Shown: positions 17,401-26,628, numbered from the stretch's first letter. The stretch is 64,000 nt of DNA from Microbacterium pygmaeum (GCF_900100885.1 NZ_LT629692.1:3596001-3660000); one strand, 5' to 3'. Notes: generated from the letters alone by a model not told the origin. Made by a program: numbers and translations.

Positions 17401-19391
17401 TCACGTACCTCGGTTTCAACCTGTCTTCACTGGCCGGTAAGACAGTGACCTCCGCCGTACTATCGACGGAGAACATGATCACCGACGGCGCCCTGGACAC
17501 GGCGCGCGTCGACGCACACTCGGTCGCTGGCAGCTGGAGCGAGTCAGCTGTGACTTATACGAACAAGCCAGCTCTGGGCGCGACCGTCGGAAGCTTCCTC
17601 ACCGATCGCACCCGGAAATACACGTCCGCCGACATCACCGACTATGTCGCATCACTCGCCGCCAACCGCACGAGTCGACTCTCTCTCGGCCTCACGCAAG
17701 ACAACGTGGGCGCCAATAACGTGATGGTCTACGTGTCATCCCGCGACTACAACAAGCCCCCCTACATCGACATCACCCTTTCACCTTCGCCCGCTGCGGA
17801 ACTACCTGCGCGCTTGATCCATTCGGTGTCGTTGTCGGATGTTCCATCGTCGATTGAGATCGGCGAATCAGCGACATCCGTCACGTCCGTTAAGGACAGC
17901 ATCGGCGGTGCTTTCACCCGAGCAACGGTTGCGTACTCTTCTACACAACCGGGAGTTGCAACGGTCACTCCTTCAGGAGTGATTAACGCGGTGGCGCCGG
18001 GTTCGACATCGATCGTCGTCACCGCGACGGCGGATGGTATTGCGGTTTCGTCCTCGGTGTCGGTGACGGTCGTGGATTCGACGCGGGTGCGGATCTATGC
18101 GGACGCCGATTCGTACGTGCAGAGCACAACCCCGGATACGAACTTCGGGACGCAGATGGGTTTGCTGTCAAAGCCTTCGTGGAACAGCGGCCCTGACCGG
18201 ATCACGTACCTCGGTTTCAACCTGTCTTCACTGGCCGGTAAGACAGTGACCTCCGCCGTACTATCGACGGAGAACATGATCACCGACGGCGCCCTGGACA
18301 CGGCGCGCGTCGACGCACACTCGGTCGCTGGCAGCTGGAGCGAGTCAGCTGTGACTTATACGAACAAGCCAGCTCTGGGCGCGACCGTCGGAAGCTTCCT
18401 CACCGATCGCACCCGGAAATACACGTCCGCCGACATCACCGACTATGTCGCATCACTCGCCGCCAACCGCACGAGTCGACTCTCTCTCGGCCTCACGCAA
18501 GACAACGTGGGCGCCAATAACGTGATGGTCTACGTGTCATCCCGCGACTACAACAAGCCCCCCTACATCGACATCACCCTTTCACCTTCGCCCGCTGCGG
18601 AACTACCTGCGCGCTTGATCCATTCGGTGTCGTTGTCGGATGTTCCATCGTCGATTGAGATCGGCGAATCAGCGACATCCGTCACGTCCGTTAAGGACAG
18701 CATCGGCGGTGCTTTCACCCGAGCAACGGTTGCGTACTCTTCTACACAACCGGGAGTTGCAACGGTCACTCCTTCAGGAGTGATTAACGCGGTGGCGCCG
18801 GGTTCGACATCGATCGTCGTCACCGCGACGGCGGATGGTATTGCGGTTTCGTCCTCGGTGTCGGTGACGGTCGTGGATTCGACGCGGGTGCGGATCTATG
18901 CGGACGCCGATTCGTACGTGCAGAGCACAACCCCGGATACGAACTTCGGGACGCAGATGGGTTTGCTGTCAAAGCCTTCGTGGAACAGCGGCCCTGACCG
19001 GATCACGTACCTCGGTTTCAACCTGTCTTCACTGGCCGGTAAGACAGTGACCTCCGCCGTACTATCGACGGAGAACATGATCACCGACGGCGCCCTGGAC
19101 ACGGCGCGCGTCGACGCACACTCGGTCGCTGGCAGCTGGAGCGAGTCAGCTGTGACTTATACGAACAAGCCAGCTCTGGGCGCGACCGTCGGAAGCTTCC
19201 TCACCGATCGCACCCGGAAATACACGTCCGCCGACATCACCGACTATGTCGCATCACTCGCCGCCAACCGCACGAGTCGACTCTCTCTCGGCCTCACGCA
19301 AGACAACGTGGGCGCCAATAACGTGATGGTCTACGTGTCATCCCGCGACTACAACAAGCCCCCCTACATCGACATCACCCTCGAACAGTAG
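14409..19391 (+). CDS. Secreted heparinase II/III-like protein with three DNRLRE domains
   Basis: A 1660-residue exported protein, probably a polysaccharide lyase. ATG at 14409 has AGGAAGG upstream. The signal peptide spans about 1-40, ending ARSASA. Residues about 50-650 fit heparinase II/III family lyases: HPRLM at the start, an alpha-helical toroid with DDGSFDEGPTYWEYATRF (about 265) and a beta domain with LGHHQHIDGGDFNLQALG (about 420). Then come a discoidin/F5-8-type carbohydrate-binding domain (about 737-857), a bacterial Ig-like domain (about 867-955), and alternating DNRLRE and Ig-like domains: DNRLRE at about 957-1123, 1224-1390 and 1491-1660. The DNRLRE/Ig unit is repeated identically. 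Likely role: trimming or releasing the polymer made by this locus; substrate unknown. Confidence 0.85.
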   Translation: MYRALPFDRRRTAPSRMIIVFVILTSLLMALLPARSASAAPTGAPTVGDVSTAHPRLMADESRFADLKRQTSADSTSELLLSKVIQRADAQLALATVRFPTKTPVALQDTSRAVQDRVYNLMLAWRLTSKSSYIEKAWAELQAAANFPNWNPDHFLDTAEMTNAFAIAYDWGYSYWSSSRRNTIRTAILSLGLTPSRAVYAAGPNSAGPYKTLGNWSSRADNINVIVNSAMIVGALAIAGDTTSPVVDEVLGNAHSSLAIGLTSYRDDGSFDEGPTYWEYATRFAVTGIRSLQTSTGSDFGLLAGATGLAQTAGFMMSLSGTDDIVFGFADSELRPDPDAAYAGLGAILNDGSLMALAAQSPPTAWAALQLLWRDPTISAQSPRMPPRDASYAAGIVSMRASESDPLGTYVGFRSASNPLGHHQHIDGGDFNLQALGQEWAIDLGNEDATYDSMNEDRQTKRWQYYRTSPEGHNTLLLDAFRPEVATTEATTLISRGANLDSAFAISDLTAQFSSVANQWKRGVKLFDSRNQVLVQDEISVSQPVPALWSMHTSAEIVLDTDGRTATLFQNGQRLAARIISAGDARFQVMDAVPLPTSPIPAQEANDGVRKLAIEFTARGTTTLAVQFTPLPKGSTDAGAAVSAMPLSTWSAAPSSKLTALKVDGVTVGGFSADTPWYQVVHRDQSNFPSVSASASAGSSVSVVQATGTTRAARVTVQQPGLSPTTYSVIFANDAVTIAGVITTGGDSGWSSATYDRKPESYWGTSTAGGWARWELSEPISAKSMKITWTANAEKLTKYKIESSNDKTAWTLRFNGEYRGPSGSQIVKLSNAAAAKFLRLTILDSGKINEVEIYRYDAAAELPDAPARALKSIEVSGLPSSMPVGATGTATRVLKWNVPTDDSEAEIRFMSSDPAVASVDATGKVRALKGGVVRIGALATADGIAVSSSVSVTVVDSTRVRIYADADSYVQSTTPDTNFGTQMGLLSKPSWNSGPDRITYLGFNLSSLAGKTVTSAVLSTENMITDGALDTARVDAHSVAGSWSESAVTYTNKPALGATVGSFLTDRTRKYTSADITDYVASLAANRTSRLSLGLTQDNVGANNVMVYVSSRDYNKPPYIDITLSPSPAAELPARLIHSVSLSDVPSSIEIGESATSVTSVKDSIGGAFTRATVAYSSTQPGVATVTPSGVINAVAPGSTSIVVTATADGIAVSSSVSVTVVDSTRVRIYADADSYVQSTTPDTNFGTQMGLLSKPSWNSGPDRITYLGFNLSSLAGKTVTSAVLSTENMITDGALDTARVDAHSVAGSWSESAVTYTNKPALGATVGSFLTDRTRKYTSADITDYVASLAANRTSRLSLGLTQDNVGANNVMVYVSSRDYNKPPYIDITLSPSPAAELPARLIHSVSLSDVPSSIEIGESATSVTSVKDSIGGAFTRATVAYSSTQPGVATVTPSGVINAVAPGSTSIVVTATADGIAVSSSVSVTVVDSTRVRIYADADSYVQSTTPDTNFGTQMGLLSKPSWNSGPDRITYLGFNLSSLAGKTVTSAVLSTENMITDGALDTARVDAHSVAGSWSESAVTYTNKPALGATVGSFLTDRTRKYTSADITDYVASLAANRTSRLSLGLTQDNVGANNVMVYVSSRDYNKPPYIDITLEQ
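17222..19381 (+). repeat. 801-bp tandem repeat in coding sequence, 2.7 copies
   Basis: Units begin at 17222, 18023 and 18824, the third ending near 19381 after the DNRLRE part. No base differences were seen between copies on reading. 801 bp is 267 codons, so unit gain or loss keeps the frame. Each full unit encodes one DNRLRE domain plus one Ig-like domain. Identity at silent positions points to very recent duplication or ongoing homogenisation. Confidence 0.95.
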
Positions 19392-19590
19392 GGCTACACC
19401 CTGTCTGTGACAGGCCTTGAACCATGCGGTGGGACGTCCGCCTGGCTTCGACGATCGCGCACATGGTGCGTGCCCGTCTGCAGCACCTGGCGCCTACGCG
19501 TCGGCTCAATCCGCGTCGTAGAGGGTGCGCCTGCCGCCACGTTCGTTCGTGTTAACAGGCGCGACACATCCGACTGCTAGCGTCGAACGC

Positions 19591-20685
19591 ATGGCCGGAG
19601 CCCCCCTCGATCTGGCACCAAACGTGCAGCGCTATGACACTGTCCAAGCACTTCGATTCGTGGCTGCACTGCTGGTCGTGATCACGCATTCGACGTTCTA
19701 CGCCTCTGAGAGGCTCGACCCGGACCTTTTCGTCTGGAAGGGCGGAACGGTAGGCGTTGACATCTTCTTCGTGATATCGGGTTTCGTGATGATGATCACT
19801 GCTCCGCCATTTCAGAAGGTGAGCGGAGGTTGGCGCTACTTCGCGATGCGACGTGTTACGCGCATCGTACCTATGTATTGGATAGCGACTACCGCCAAGA
19901 TCGCAATGATTCTCATCCTGCCCGGCGCAGCAATAAATAGCGCGCTCACCCCGGGCCATGTCATATCGTCCTACCTCTTCCTTCCCACGAGGAACGAGTC
20001 AGGATCTGTCGAGCCGGTTCTCGGTGTCGGCTGGACATTAACCTTTGAGATGTTCTTCTACGCAGTATTCGCGGTCGGCCTGCTGTTGCGGGCGAATCCC
20101 TACATATTTGCAACAATCATCATGTGTTTGGCAGCCGCCGGACACCTGTTGCGCGGAGACGGCGATTGGCCGGTTTGGGCGTTCTACTTCGACAAAGTGG
20201 TCCTGTACTTCGTTATCGGCATGACGATTGCGAAGATCGTGAGCAGCAACCGGTTACGTCGGTTCGTCCCTTACATGTTGGGAGGGCTTGTCGCGATCGC
20301 CGGCGTCCTGATCATCCTTGGTCAACTCGACTGGTCTAGAAACGCATGGTTGCGGACCGTTGTCGTCACGTTCATCGTTCTCGCGGCGGTTGCATCGGAT
20401 CGACTACTCACGGGTCGGATTCCTCGCCCCGTTCTCTTCTTCGGCGACGCGTCGTATTCTCTTTATCTCTTCCACCCCCTGCTTGCCCCTCTCGTACCAG
20501 CAATCTTGGCGCTGATCGGGTTAGAGGTCGGTTGGCTTTCTGTAATTGGGTCGATTACCGCTGCGCTCGTGGGGAGCGCCCTCATATACGTGTGGGTCGA
20601 GAAACCGATCACGCGCGGGGCTCGGAAACTGCCCTTCGCTGGGCGGCTTCCCCAACCGAGCAAAGTTCCGGCCGCCGCTGCGTGA
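19591..20685 (+). CDS. Membrane acyltransferase, OafA/acyltransferase-3 family
   Basis: A 364-residue protein with about ten transmembrane helices. The acyltransferase-3 signature is clear: RYDTVQALRFVAALLVVITHS at about 12-32 with the conserved Arg and His, GVDIFFVISGF near 58, and RRVTRIVPMYW near 85-95. These enzymes move acyl groups (usually acetyl) across the membrane onto sugars. ATG at 19591 (MAGAPLDL) is preferred over an upstream frame that lacks membrane sequence. It sits between the heparinase-like gene and the polymerase, so O-acetylation of this locus's glycan is likely. Confidence 0.88.
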   Translation: MAGAPLDLAPNVQRYDTVQALRFVAALLVVITHSTFYASERLDPDLFVWKGGTVGVDIFFVISGFVMMITAPPFQKVSGGWRYFAMRRVTRIVPMYWIATTAKIAMILILPGAAINSALTPGHVISSYLFLPTRNESGSVEPVLGVGWTLTFEMFFYAVFAVGLLLRANPYIFATIIMCLAAAGHLLRGDGDWPVWAFYFDKVVLYFVIGMTIAKIVSSNRLRRFVPYMLGGLVAIAGVLIILGQLDWSRNAWLRTVVVTFIVLAAVASDRLLTGRIPRPVLFFGDASYSLYLFHPLLAPLVPAILALIGLEVGWLSVIGSITAALVGSALIYVWVEKPITRGARKLPFAGRLPQPSKVPAAAA

Positions 20686-20784
20686 TCCAGTCGAAGACTG
20701 AACGGCAGAAATCGAGCCAACCCACCGGTCGTAAACTGGACAACAGTCGCCAGCTCTTCAGATTGGACCCGTAGCATCGAACGT

Positions 20785-22185
20785 TTGCTCATCTTGGGCG
20801 TGATCGCTCCATTCGCCATCGCGCTAGCGATCGCTCTTCCAAAGTGGCTTTACCTTGCTGGCATTGCGGCCTTCGCAGCCCTGTTCCGTGGCTTCTCGGT
20901 CCTAGCCACGCCGGTGTACCTGGTTGCGGCGGTCGTCTTGACCTTATTCCGCACGAAGAGACCCGCGGTACCTCTTCGTTCGACGCGAATGTTCGTGACG
21001 ACATCGGTAGTCGCCGGTCTACTCTGCTTCATGTCGATTGCCTGGTCTGTCCGGGGCGACTCCGCAATCGAGGCTGGGCTGACGTGGCTCGCTTTGCCGC
21101 TCCTAACGTTGTTCGTGGTGAACATGCTTCTCGACGACGGATTGCCGTCGTTGGGAAAGTTTCTCGCTGCCTTGGCACCGGTGGCCGTCGTGCAGGCGCT
21201 CTCAACAGTGGTATTTCGCTTCGCTCCCGCGGTCGAGGAGAGCTACTATCGTTCCTCGCTCTCGACGCTCTTCATCGGTCGGCTAGGGCAGGATCTGTAC
21301 ACCACGGACGCGGTGAATAACGTACTCAATCCAGATCGTGCGGGCGGGTTCCTGTTCGTCAACTTGAATCGCGCCTCGATGGCCATGGGTGTCATGCTCG
21401 TGGCGTTTGTCGCATACGGGTATCTGGCGCGCAAACGATGGGTGTGGCTCGCCGTCGCACCACTTGCTGCCGCGATTGTGCTGGGCGGGTCGAAAACAGG
21501 ACTCGCACTCTTGGTGCTTCTTCCACTTTTTTCACTCATCCTTGCCGTCGCAGCGCGGAGCGGTAACCCGGCCGCACGGATGGGTGTAGTGGTAGGCGGC
21601 CTGGTGATCGCAGTCGTGGGGGTTCAGGTCTTCTTTGCTACAGCCGACGACTATGTGAATGCTTCCGAGGCGACCCTCCTACCTCGGCTTCAGCTATGGG
21701 GTGAGGCGATCCGGGCGATCGGCGAGAATTTGCTCCTGGGCCTTGGGTTCGGAGGGTGGTACGAGAGGTGGGAATCCGGGGGCGTCGCCATAGCGTTCTC
21801 CATGCGACCTGCGCACAATTGGTTTCTCCAGGCCTGGCTCGACGCCGGCATCGCGTATGTCGCCATCTCCATAGTGTTCGTTGTCGTGATACTCATCATG
21901 CAATTGCGCGCCGTCAACGACGCGCGCAGCGGTCACGCAAAGTTCGCCATGGCGATGTCTGGTTCGGGATTTCTGTGGGTCGCGATTCACGGTCTCGGAG
22001 ACAACAGCGCATTGTATGGCGAGCCGCCGGCACTCGCGTTCCTTGCCGTCCTGGCGGCGCTCATGCTCACCGCGGGCAGATTCGATTCCGAGAAGCGCCC
22101 GACTCTCAATAGCCGGGACTACGCAACCGCTGGATCACATCGGAGGGTTCACTCCGCACGAAGCGAATCTACTCGATCCAACTGA
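20785..22185 (+). CDS. O-antigen polymerase/ligase-like membrane protein (Wzy), first set
   Basis: A 466-residue protein with about 10-12 transmembrane helices and a long periplasmic-type loop containing RLQLWGEAIRAIGENLLLGLGFGGW and RPAHNWFLQAWLDAG, the usual Wzy_C signature (a G-rich turn and H-N). It would polymerise undecaprenyl-linked repeat units outside the membrane. Start is TTG; no strong ribosome-binding site. The hydrophilic C-terminus (about 435-466) is not conserved in appearance. It converges on the flippase with a 3-bp gap. Confidence 0.85.
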   Translation: MLILGVIAPFAIALAIALPKWLYLAGIAAFAALFRGFSVLATPVYLVAAVVLTLFRTKRPAVPLRSTRMFVTTSVVAGLLCFMSIAWSVRGDSAIEAGLTWLALPLLTLFVVNMLLDDGLPSLGKFLAALAPVAVVQALSTVVFRFAPAVEESYYRSSLSTLFIGRLGQDLYTTDAVNNVLNPDRAGGFLFVNLNRASMAMGVMLVAFVAYGYLARKRWVWLAVAPLAAAIVLGGSKTGLALLVLLPLFSLILAVAARSGNPAARMGVVVGGLVIAVVGVQVFFATADDYVNASEATLLPRLQLWGEAIRAIGENLLLGLGFGGWYERWESGGVAIAFSMRPAHNWFLQAWLDAGIAYVAISIVFVVVILIMQLRAVNDARSGHAKFAMAMSGSGFLWVAIHGLGDNSALYGEPPALAFLAVLAALMLTAGRFDSEKRPTLNSRDYATAGSHRRVHSARSESTRSN

Positions 22186-22188
22186 CGC

Positions 22189-23490
22189 TCAGCCTCGTCG
22201 GAAGAGTCGTAGGACACGCGCCGCGAGCGTGGACACATCTGATCGCCTAACAGCGTAGAACGACCAGAATGGTGTGCCGAATCGAAGCCGCATTTGCAGC
22301 ACATTGAAATTGCTGGAGATAAGGTTCCCGGCGAGCGTTGCCAGCGCTGCCCCGACCGCGCCGATCAGCGGAACCGTGGTGATCACGATGACGAGGTTGA
22401 TCACGCATGCAAGTACGAGCGAGTAGCTCCTCAATTGCGGCAGACCCCGCGCGCTGAGTCCCGCACCCGCGACCGACCCGGGTATCCCGATCACCACCGC
22501 TAGGAGAAGAATCATCGCCACCGGCACAGCCGCTCCGAATTCAGCGCCGAAGAGGACAGGAAGCCACCAGTAGCAGGTGAGCCCGAGCGCGAGCCCCATC
22601 ATCAAACACACAAGCAGGGACACGCGCGCTGCTCGCGTCAAGGCCTCGTCCGACGAGCTTCTCGCATCGGTGGCGAAAACCACCTCGCGGATGGCGGTAT
22701 TCACGACAAGGGGCAGCTCGCTGACAGTGACCGCGACGACATAGAGCCCGAGTTCGGTTGTCGAACTCAGCGGAACCATCAGCACTTGGTCGATGCGCAT
22801 GAGGATGACGCCCGCAATTGACCCAAGCCACGCGCGAGCACTGTAGCCGGTGACATCTGCGTATGAAGGCGGTGGCTCTTCCGATCGCCCCGAACGCCAC
22901 GGCAAGGCGAGGTAGATCAGGCCCGCGATGACCGGAGAGTATGCGATCGCGAGGGTCGCCGAAAATACATCCAGTTGTGCCAGGAGGGCCAGGATTATGA
23001 TCGCAATCAAGCGAATCAAAGGCCCAGCGGCACGTTCCGATGCAACTAACGACCATCTTCCGAGTCCAGCTGCAGTCGCCCGCAGAATGCCCACGAAGAT
23101 GGTTGGAAGGATGGCAAGAGAAGCCATCACGATGAGAGAGGTCAGCTCCTGACTTCCGCCCGAGAGGAACGGCGCTAGCGCGATCGCTGCACCCGTTGCA
23201 GCTAGCCCCACCAGTGCCGTGATGATCGTGGCGCGGCGGAGGATGACGAGCCGATGGGTGAGGTCTCTCGCGACGAAGTAGGTTACTGCCTCTGGGATGC
23301 CGAACGCCGCCAACGTCGCGAAGAGGAGAAGCGGAGCGGTTGCACCAGCGACTTCACCTCGTCCCTCCGCGCCAAGAACGTGGGCAAGAATCGGCGCGCT
23401 GATCAAACCCGCAAGCGGGCCAACGACGTTGCCTAGAAAGTTCTTGGCGGCGCCAGCGAACATCGAATCGTTACCCGACCGACGCCCCAC
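22189..23490 (-). CDS. Polysaccharide flippase (Wzx/MATE-like), first set
   Basis: A protein of about 433 residues with 12 or more predicted transmembrane helices in the Wzx/MurJ-like polysaccharide transporter fold (FLGNVVGPLAGLISAPILAHVLGAEGRGEVAG at the N-terminus is typical). It would flip lipid-linked repeat units. AGGAGG overlaps a first GTG, so the second GTG two codons later (23490) is the better start. It heads a minus-strand operon with the four glycosyltransferase genes upstream (24-28 kb) on the same strand. Confidence 0.85.
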   Translation of the reverse strand: MGRRSGNDSMFAGAAKNFLGNVVGPLAGLISAPILAHVLGAEGRGEVAGATAPLLLFATLAAFGIPEAVTYFVARDLTHRLVILRRATIITALVGLAATGAAIALAPFLSGGSQELTSLIVMASLAILPTIFVGILRATAAGLGRWSLVASERAAGPLIRLIAIIILALLAQLDVFSATLAIAYSPVIAGLIYLALPWRSGRSEEPPPSYADVTGYSARAWLGSIAGVILMRIDQVLMVPLSSTTELGLYVVAVTVSELPLVVNTAIREVVFATDARSSSDEALTRAARVSLLVCLMMGLALGLTCYWWLPVLFGAEFGAAVPVAMILLLAVVIGIPGSVAGAGLSARGLPQLRSYSLVLACVINLVIVITTVPLIGAVGAALATLAGNLISSNFNVLQMRLRFGTPFWSFYAVRRSDVSTLAARVLRLFRRG

Positions 23491-23523
23491 TTCCACCTCC
23501 TGGCGCTGTCGTTGACGACATCA

Positions 23524-24411
23524 TCACACCGAAGCCCGCGAACGAAGCACAGAGAGGACTTCCGGGCTGTAGGTGTCAGCGATCTGAGAATCATTCGCAC
23601 TCAGACCAGTGTTGTACCTGTGCAATGCGGTCTCCTGCGTTGCCCGCAACTCCGGATACTTCTCAGGGGTACGACCCAGCTGTCGAATCACGCGTCCGTT
23701 TGCCACTGCGCAATAGTGCAACCACACGTCATCGGCCTTTGGAGATGTCGCCAAGAACTTGTCCCCGGCCAGACGCAACTCATCCAAGAAATCCGCCGGA
23801 TAGTAGACCCCTGAGACGCCCGTCGCGAAGTTCAGAACGCTCGCCTCAGTATCACGCGCGGGTTGCCACGAGTTGTAGGGCTTCAACACCCCTTCAGGCG
23901 TTATCCCGACCCGGTGCGCTCGGTAGCAGACGATCTCCCCGGCGTGAGATGCGCCAGCTTGTTGCAGACGCGCTAGCCAATACCGCGGGTAGATCGAATC
24001 GTCGTCGGCCGTCACAAGTGGACGCATGTGTGCGACCTCCGACATGACGTATGGGAAGTACTTTGTATGTGATCCGACGCGAGCTGCACTTGGGCGAATC
24101 TCGAGACCCCTCGCTTGCATTCGTCGCAGGGGGCTCGGCAACTCATCGATGTCCACGCCAGGGTCGGTCCACAGAATGAGCCTTCCAGGTAGCGTTCTGC
24201 CCGAACCGATCGACTCGACGGTGAGGTGCACCGTGCCGAGCCGGTCACCGTAGCTCGTGAGGCAGATGACCACATCATTTGACTCATCTACAAGCGATCG
24301 GTTCGATCGGGCGGCGCGAGACCTCAAAACTGGGGTTATCAGACTCGCCTTCATGCCGCGGCGCAGTTTCGCAAGACGACGCTGTGCCCGGCCAACGATT
24401 TGCGTGCTCAT
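23524..24411 (-). CDS. Glycosyltransferase, GT-A fold (GT2/GT32-like)
   Basis: A 295-residue predicted cytoplasmic glycosyltransferase. VVICLTSYGDRLGTVHLTVESI (about 47-68) is a GT-A opening, and TADDDSIYPRYWLARL (about 133-148) carries the acidic DxD-type metal/nucleotide site. YNSWQP and SPKADDVWLHYCA further on resemble galactosyl/mannosyltransferase-like proteins. Its ATG overlaps the stop of the upstream gene (ATGA), indicating translational coupling. Donor and acceptor cannot be deduced. Confidence 0.75.
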   Translation of the reverse strand: MSTQIVGRAQRRLAKLRRGMKASLITPVLRSRAARSNRSLVDESNDVVICLTSYGDRLGTVHLTVESIGSGRTLPGRLILWTDPGVDIDELPSPLRRMQARGLEIRPSAARVGSHTKYFPYVMSEVAHMRPLVTADDDSIYPRYWLARLQQAGASHAGEIVCYRAHRVGITPEGVLKPYNSWQPARDTEASVLNFATGVSGVYYPADFLDELRLAGDKFLATSPKADDVWLHYCAVANGRVIRQLGRTPEKYPELRATQETALHRYNTGLSANDSQIADTYSPEVLSVLRSRASV

Positions 24412-25487
24412 ATCGACCGCACTCCATCAACTAACGTCATCGCACGCTCTGCCGCGATCTTCACCGATGCTGCAATCGTCAGTTGCTTTGCGTTGGCATA
24501 CACGTGATCGGAAACCGCTCTTCGTAGATCCTGATCGTCCAAGATGCGACGGACGGCATTCGCCCACACCTCGGGGTCGTCAGACTCCACTACGCATGCT
24601 CGGCGCATCTCATCCGATGTGACCAGGAGCGGCGCCGCACCGTAATCGCGCGCGATAACGATCGGAAGCCCTGCAGCCGCCGCCTCGACAGCACTTCGTC
24701 CGAAGGCTTCTCGTGCGGACGTCCCGACGAACACGGAAGCGCCGTTCCAAAGTTCATCGGCGTCCGCCCAGCCAGCCCAAGTCAGCCCGTCAGCATGTCG
24801 CTTCTGCAGGTCTACTGTCAGCGGCCCCTCCCCGAACAAACGACCGGGGTGGCGGGTCTTCTCGACAATGTCGATGAAGAGTCCAGGTCGCTTGTCTACA
24901 TCGACGCGGCCCGCCCACACCAGTGGGCCGGCGCCCTCCGTGCCCCAAGAGGTTCGGCTGACACCTCCGATCCCTGCCGGCACGATCTCGGCGGCGCGCG
25001 CGGCCGCGAACTCGGAAGCGAGTACCGGGGTTGTGGCCCAGACCTCATCCGCGGATCGAAGTGCGCGCGTCTCTAGCCATCGGAGTGGCAGCCGGCGGAG
25101 AAGGCTTTGCTCGCCGGCCGCCGGCCAAGGCTTTCCGCGTACCCATGCCACCCATTTCGCGGAGGCGCGAGCGCGAGATCGAGAAAAAGCGATGTCGCTC
25201 TGGGATATCAGTGAGATCACAACGTCGGACGAGGCGATCTCCGGCGACACCTCGGCGATCTCACGGATGCGGCGGACGCTATCACGCCCGTGCCAAGTGA
25301 ACTCGAGTTCCCGCACACCGCTCGTCTTCAGCGGCGCGCCGGACGCCGTCGGGCGGATGCCGATGACTGCCTTCCAGTCCATTCCTGAGTCCTGAGCAGC
25401 GCGAACGAGATCGTGAGTCGAGCGGTAGACCCCACTGCGGGCCATCAGAGGCATTGCCAACAGGGTGACCGTTGGATTCGCGGTCAC
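24408..25487 (-). CDS. Glycosyltransferase family 4-like
   Basis: A 359-residue GT-B enzyme. The C-terminal half has PLVWAGRVDVDKRPGLFIDIVEK (about 190-212) and the donor-binding E-x7-E motif in EAFGRSAVEAAAAGLPIVIA (about 260-280). The N-terminal half is a Rossmann-like acceptor domain. It overlaps both neighbours by 4 bp. Part of the glycosyltransferase operon of the low-GC cassette. Confidence 0.82.
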   Translation of the reverse strand: MTANPTVTLLAMPLMARSGVYRSTHDLVRAAQDSGMDWKAVIGIRPTASGAPLKTSGVRELEFTWHGRDSVRRIREIAEVSPEIASSDVVISLISQSDIAFSRSRARASAKWVAWVRGKPWPAAGEQSLLRRLPLRWLETRALRSADEVWATTPVLASEFAAARAAEIVPAGIGGVSRTSWGTEGAGPLVWAGRVDVDKRPGLFIDIVEKTRHPGRLFGEGPLTVDLQKRHADGLTWAGWADADELWNGASVFVGTSAREAFGRSAVEAAAAGLPIVIARDYGAAPLLVTSDEMRRACVVESDDPEVWANAVRRILDDQDLRRAVSDHVYANAKQLTIAASVKIAAERAMTLVDGVRSI

Positions 25488-26611
25488 GCTCGAAGCTCCC
25501 CGATACCAAGCCGGCTAAGAATGAAATCCGCCTTGCCTTCCCAGCGCACTTCGCCCGGAAGAGTTGTCACAACACGTGCGATTCTTGGGCCAGACTTTGC
25601 CTTCTTGCCGAGCCAGTCGATCTGTTCGTCAGCCGACAGCACTGCTACTTCATCCAGACCTCGGCTCGACGCCCCGGTGACTGGGGTACTGAGTACAGGC
25701 AACCCGGCGGCACGATACTCGTAAGTCTTGATCACGTCGCCGCCCACCTCGCCTTCGCCAACACGGTGAGGCACCCACCCGATGTCGAACTTCCGCAGCA
25801 ACGCCGGAACATCGTCATAGTGCACATCGCCGAGCATCGTGATGTTCGGCTGATCGCTCATCGGACGCTTGTACTCCTGGTCAAGGACGGGACCCGCGAA
25901 TACAAATGACACGTCAGGTAGCGCCTGTGCTGCTGCGACGATGAGCTCGAGGTTCAGGCGCTTACCGATCTTTCCCACGTATCCGACCGTCATCGGCCCG
26001 GCGGCGATCGAAGTGTGGTCAAAGCGTTCCGGGTCGCAACCGTTCGGCAGAAATACAACGTCGTCTCGGCCGTAACGTTTGGCGAGTTCGACTGTGCCTT
26101 CCGCATTGGCGGTGACGACCGTGGCTTGGTCGAAGAGTTTGCGGTATGCGCGGTCAACCTCTTGGTTGACGCCTTCGAACGCATAATGAATCGTCCAGTC
26201 ATCAAGGAGATCGAAGCCGACGGCTTGACCGGACTCGACGATCGACGGCCAAGCAGAGGAGAGGGAGAGGAAAGGATTCCATGTCACAACAGGCGCAGAC
26301 ACCGAAGGCAACGCGCGGTGGTACATCGGCAGCGAGTCCACCCACCATCTCTGCCTATCTCTGAGCGACGGCAACTTCCAGACGAAGGATGAGACTGGAG
26401 CGGTATTCGCCGCGACTGACGTCGCTCGGTATCGCCTCAAGGGCGCCAATGCACGCGGTTCCGGTCGAGAAACGACACGAACTTCACCGCTCCCAACGAG
26501 CTTGCGCCCGAACCACTCGATGAAGTGTCCGTCTCGGGTGCGATAGCCCTCATTTGACAGCTTGTGCTGACCGTGCATGGGGAACGCGATGAGCGCTGTC
26601 TTGCGATCCAT
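25484..26611 (-). CDS. Glycosyltransferase (GT-B, GT4-like)
   Basis: A 375-residue protein starting MDRKTALIAF at 26611, where GAGGACGG precedes ATG; a longer frame would overlap the next gene. TVGYVGKIGKRLNLELIVAAAQ and FVFAGPVLDQEYKRP are typical of the C-terminal domain, and VIKTYEYRAAGLPVLSTPVTG holds the usual donor-binding glutamate. Specificity unknown. Overlaps the downstream gene by 4 bp. Confidence 0.8.
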   Translation of the reverse strand: MDRKTALIAFPMHGQHKLSNEGYRTRDGHFIEWFGRKLVGSGEVRVVSRPEPRALAPLRRYRATSVAANTAPVSSFVWKLPSLRDRQRWWVDSLPMYHRALPSVSAPVVTWNPFLSLSSAWPSIVESGQAVGFDLLDDWTIHYAFEGVNQEVDRAYRKLFDQATVVTANAEGTVELAKRYGRDDVVFLPNGCDPERFDHTSIAAGPMTVGYVGKIGKRLNLELIVAAAQALPDVSFVFAGPVLDQEYKRPMSDQPNITMLGDVHYDDVPALLRKFDIGWVPHRVGEGEVGGDVIKTYEYRAAGLPVLSTPVTGASSRGLDEVAVLSADEQIDWLGKKAKSGPRIARVVTTLPGEVRWEGKADFILSRLGIGELRA

Positions 26612-26628
26612 GACCGTCCTCGTTTCGC

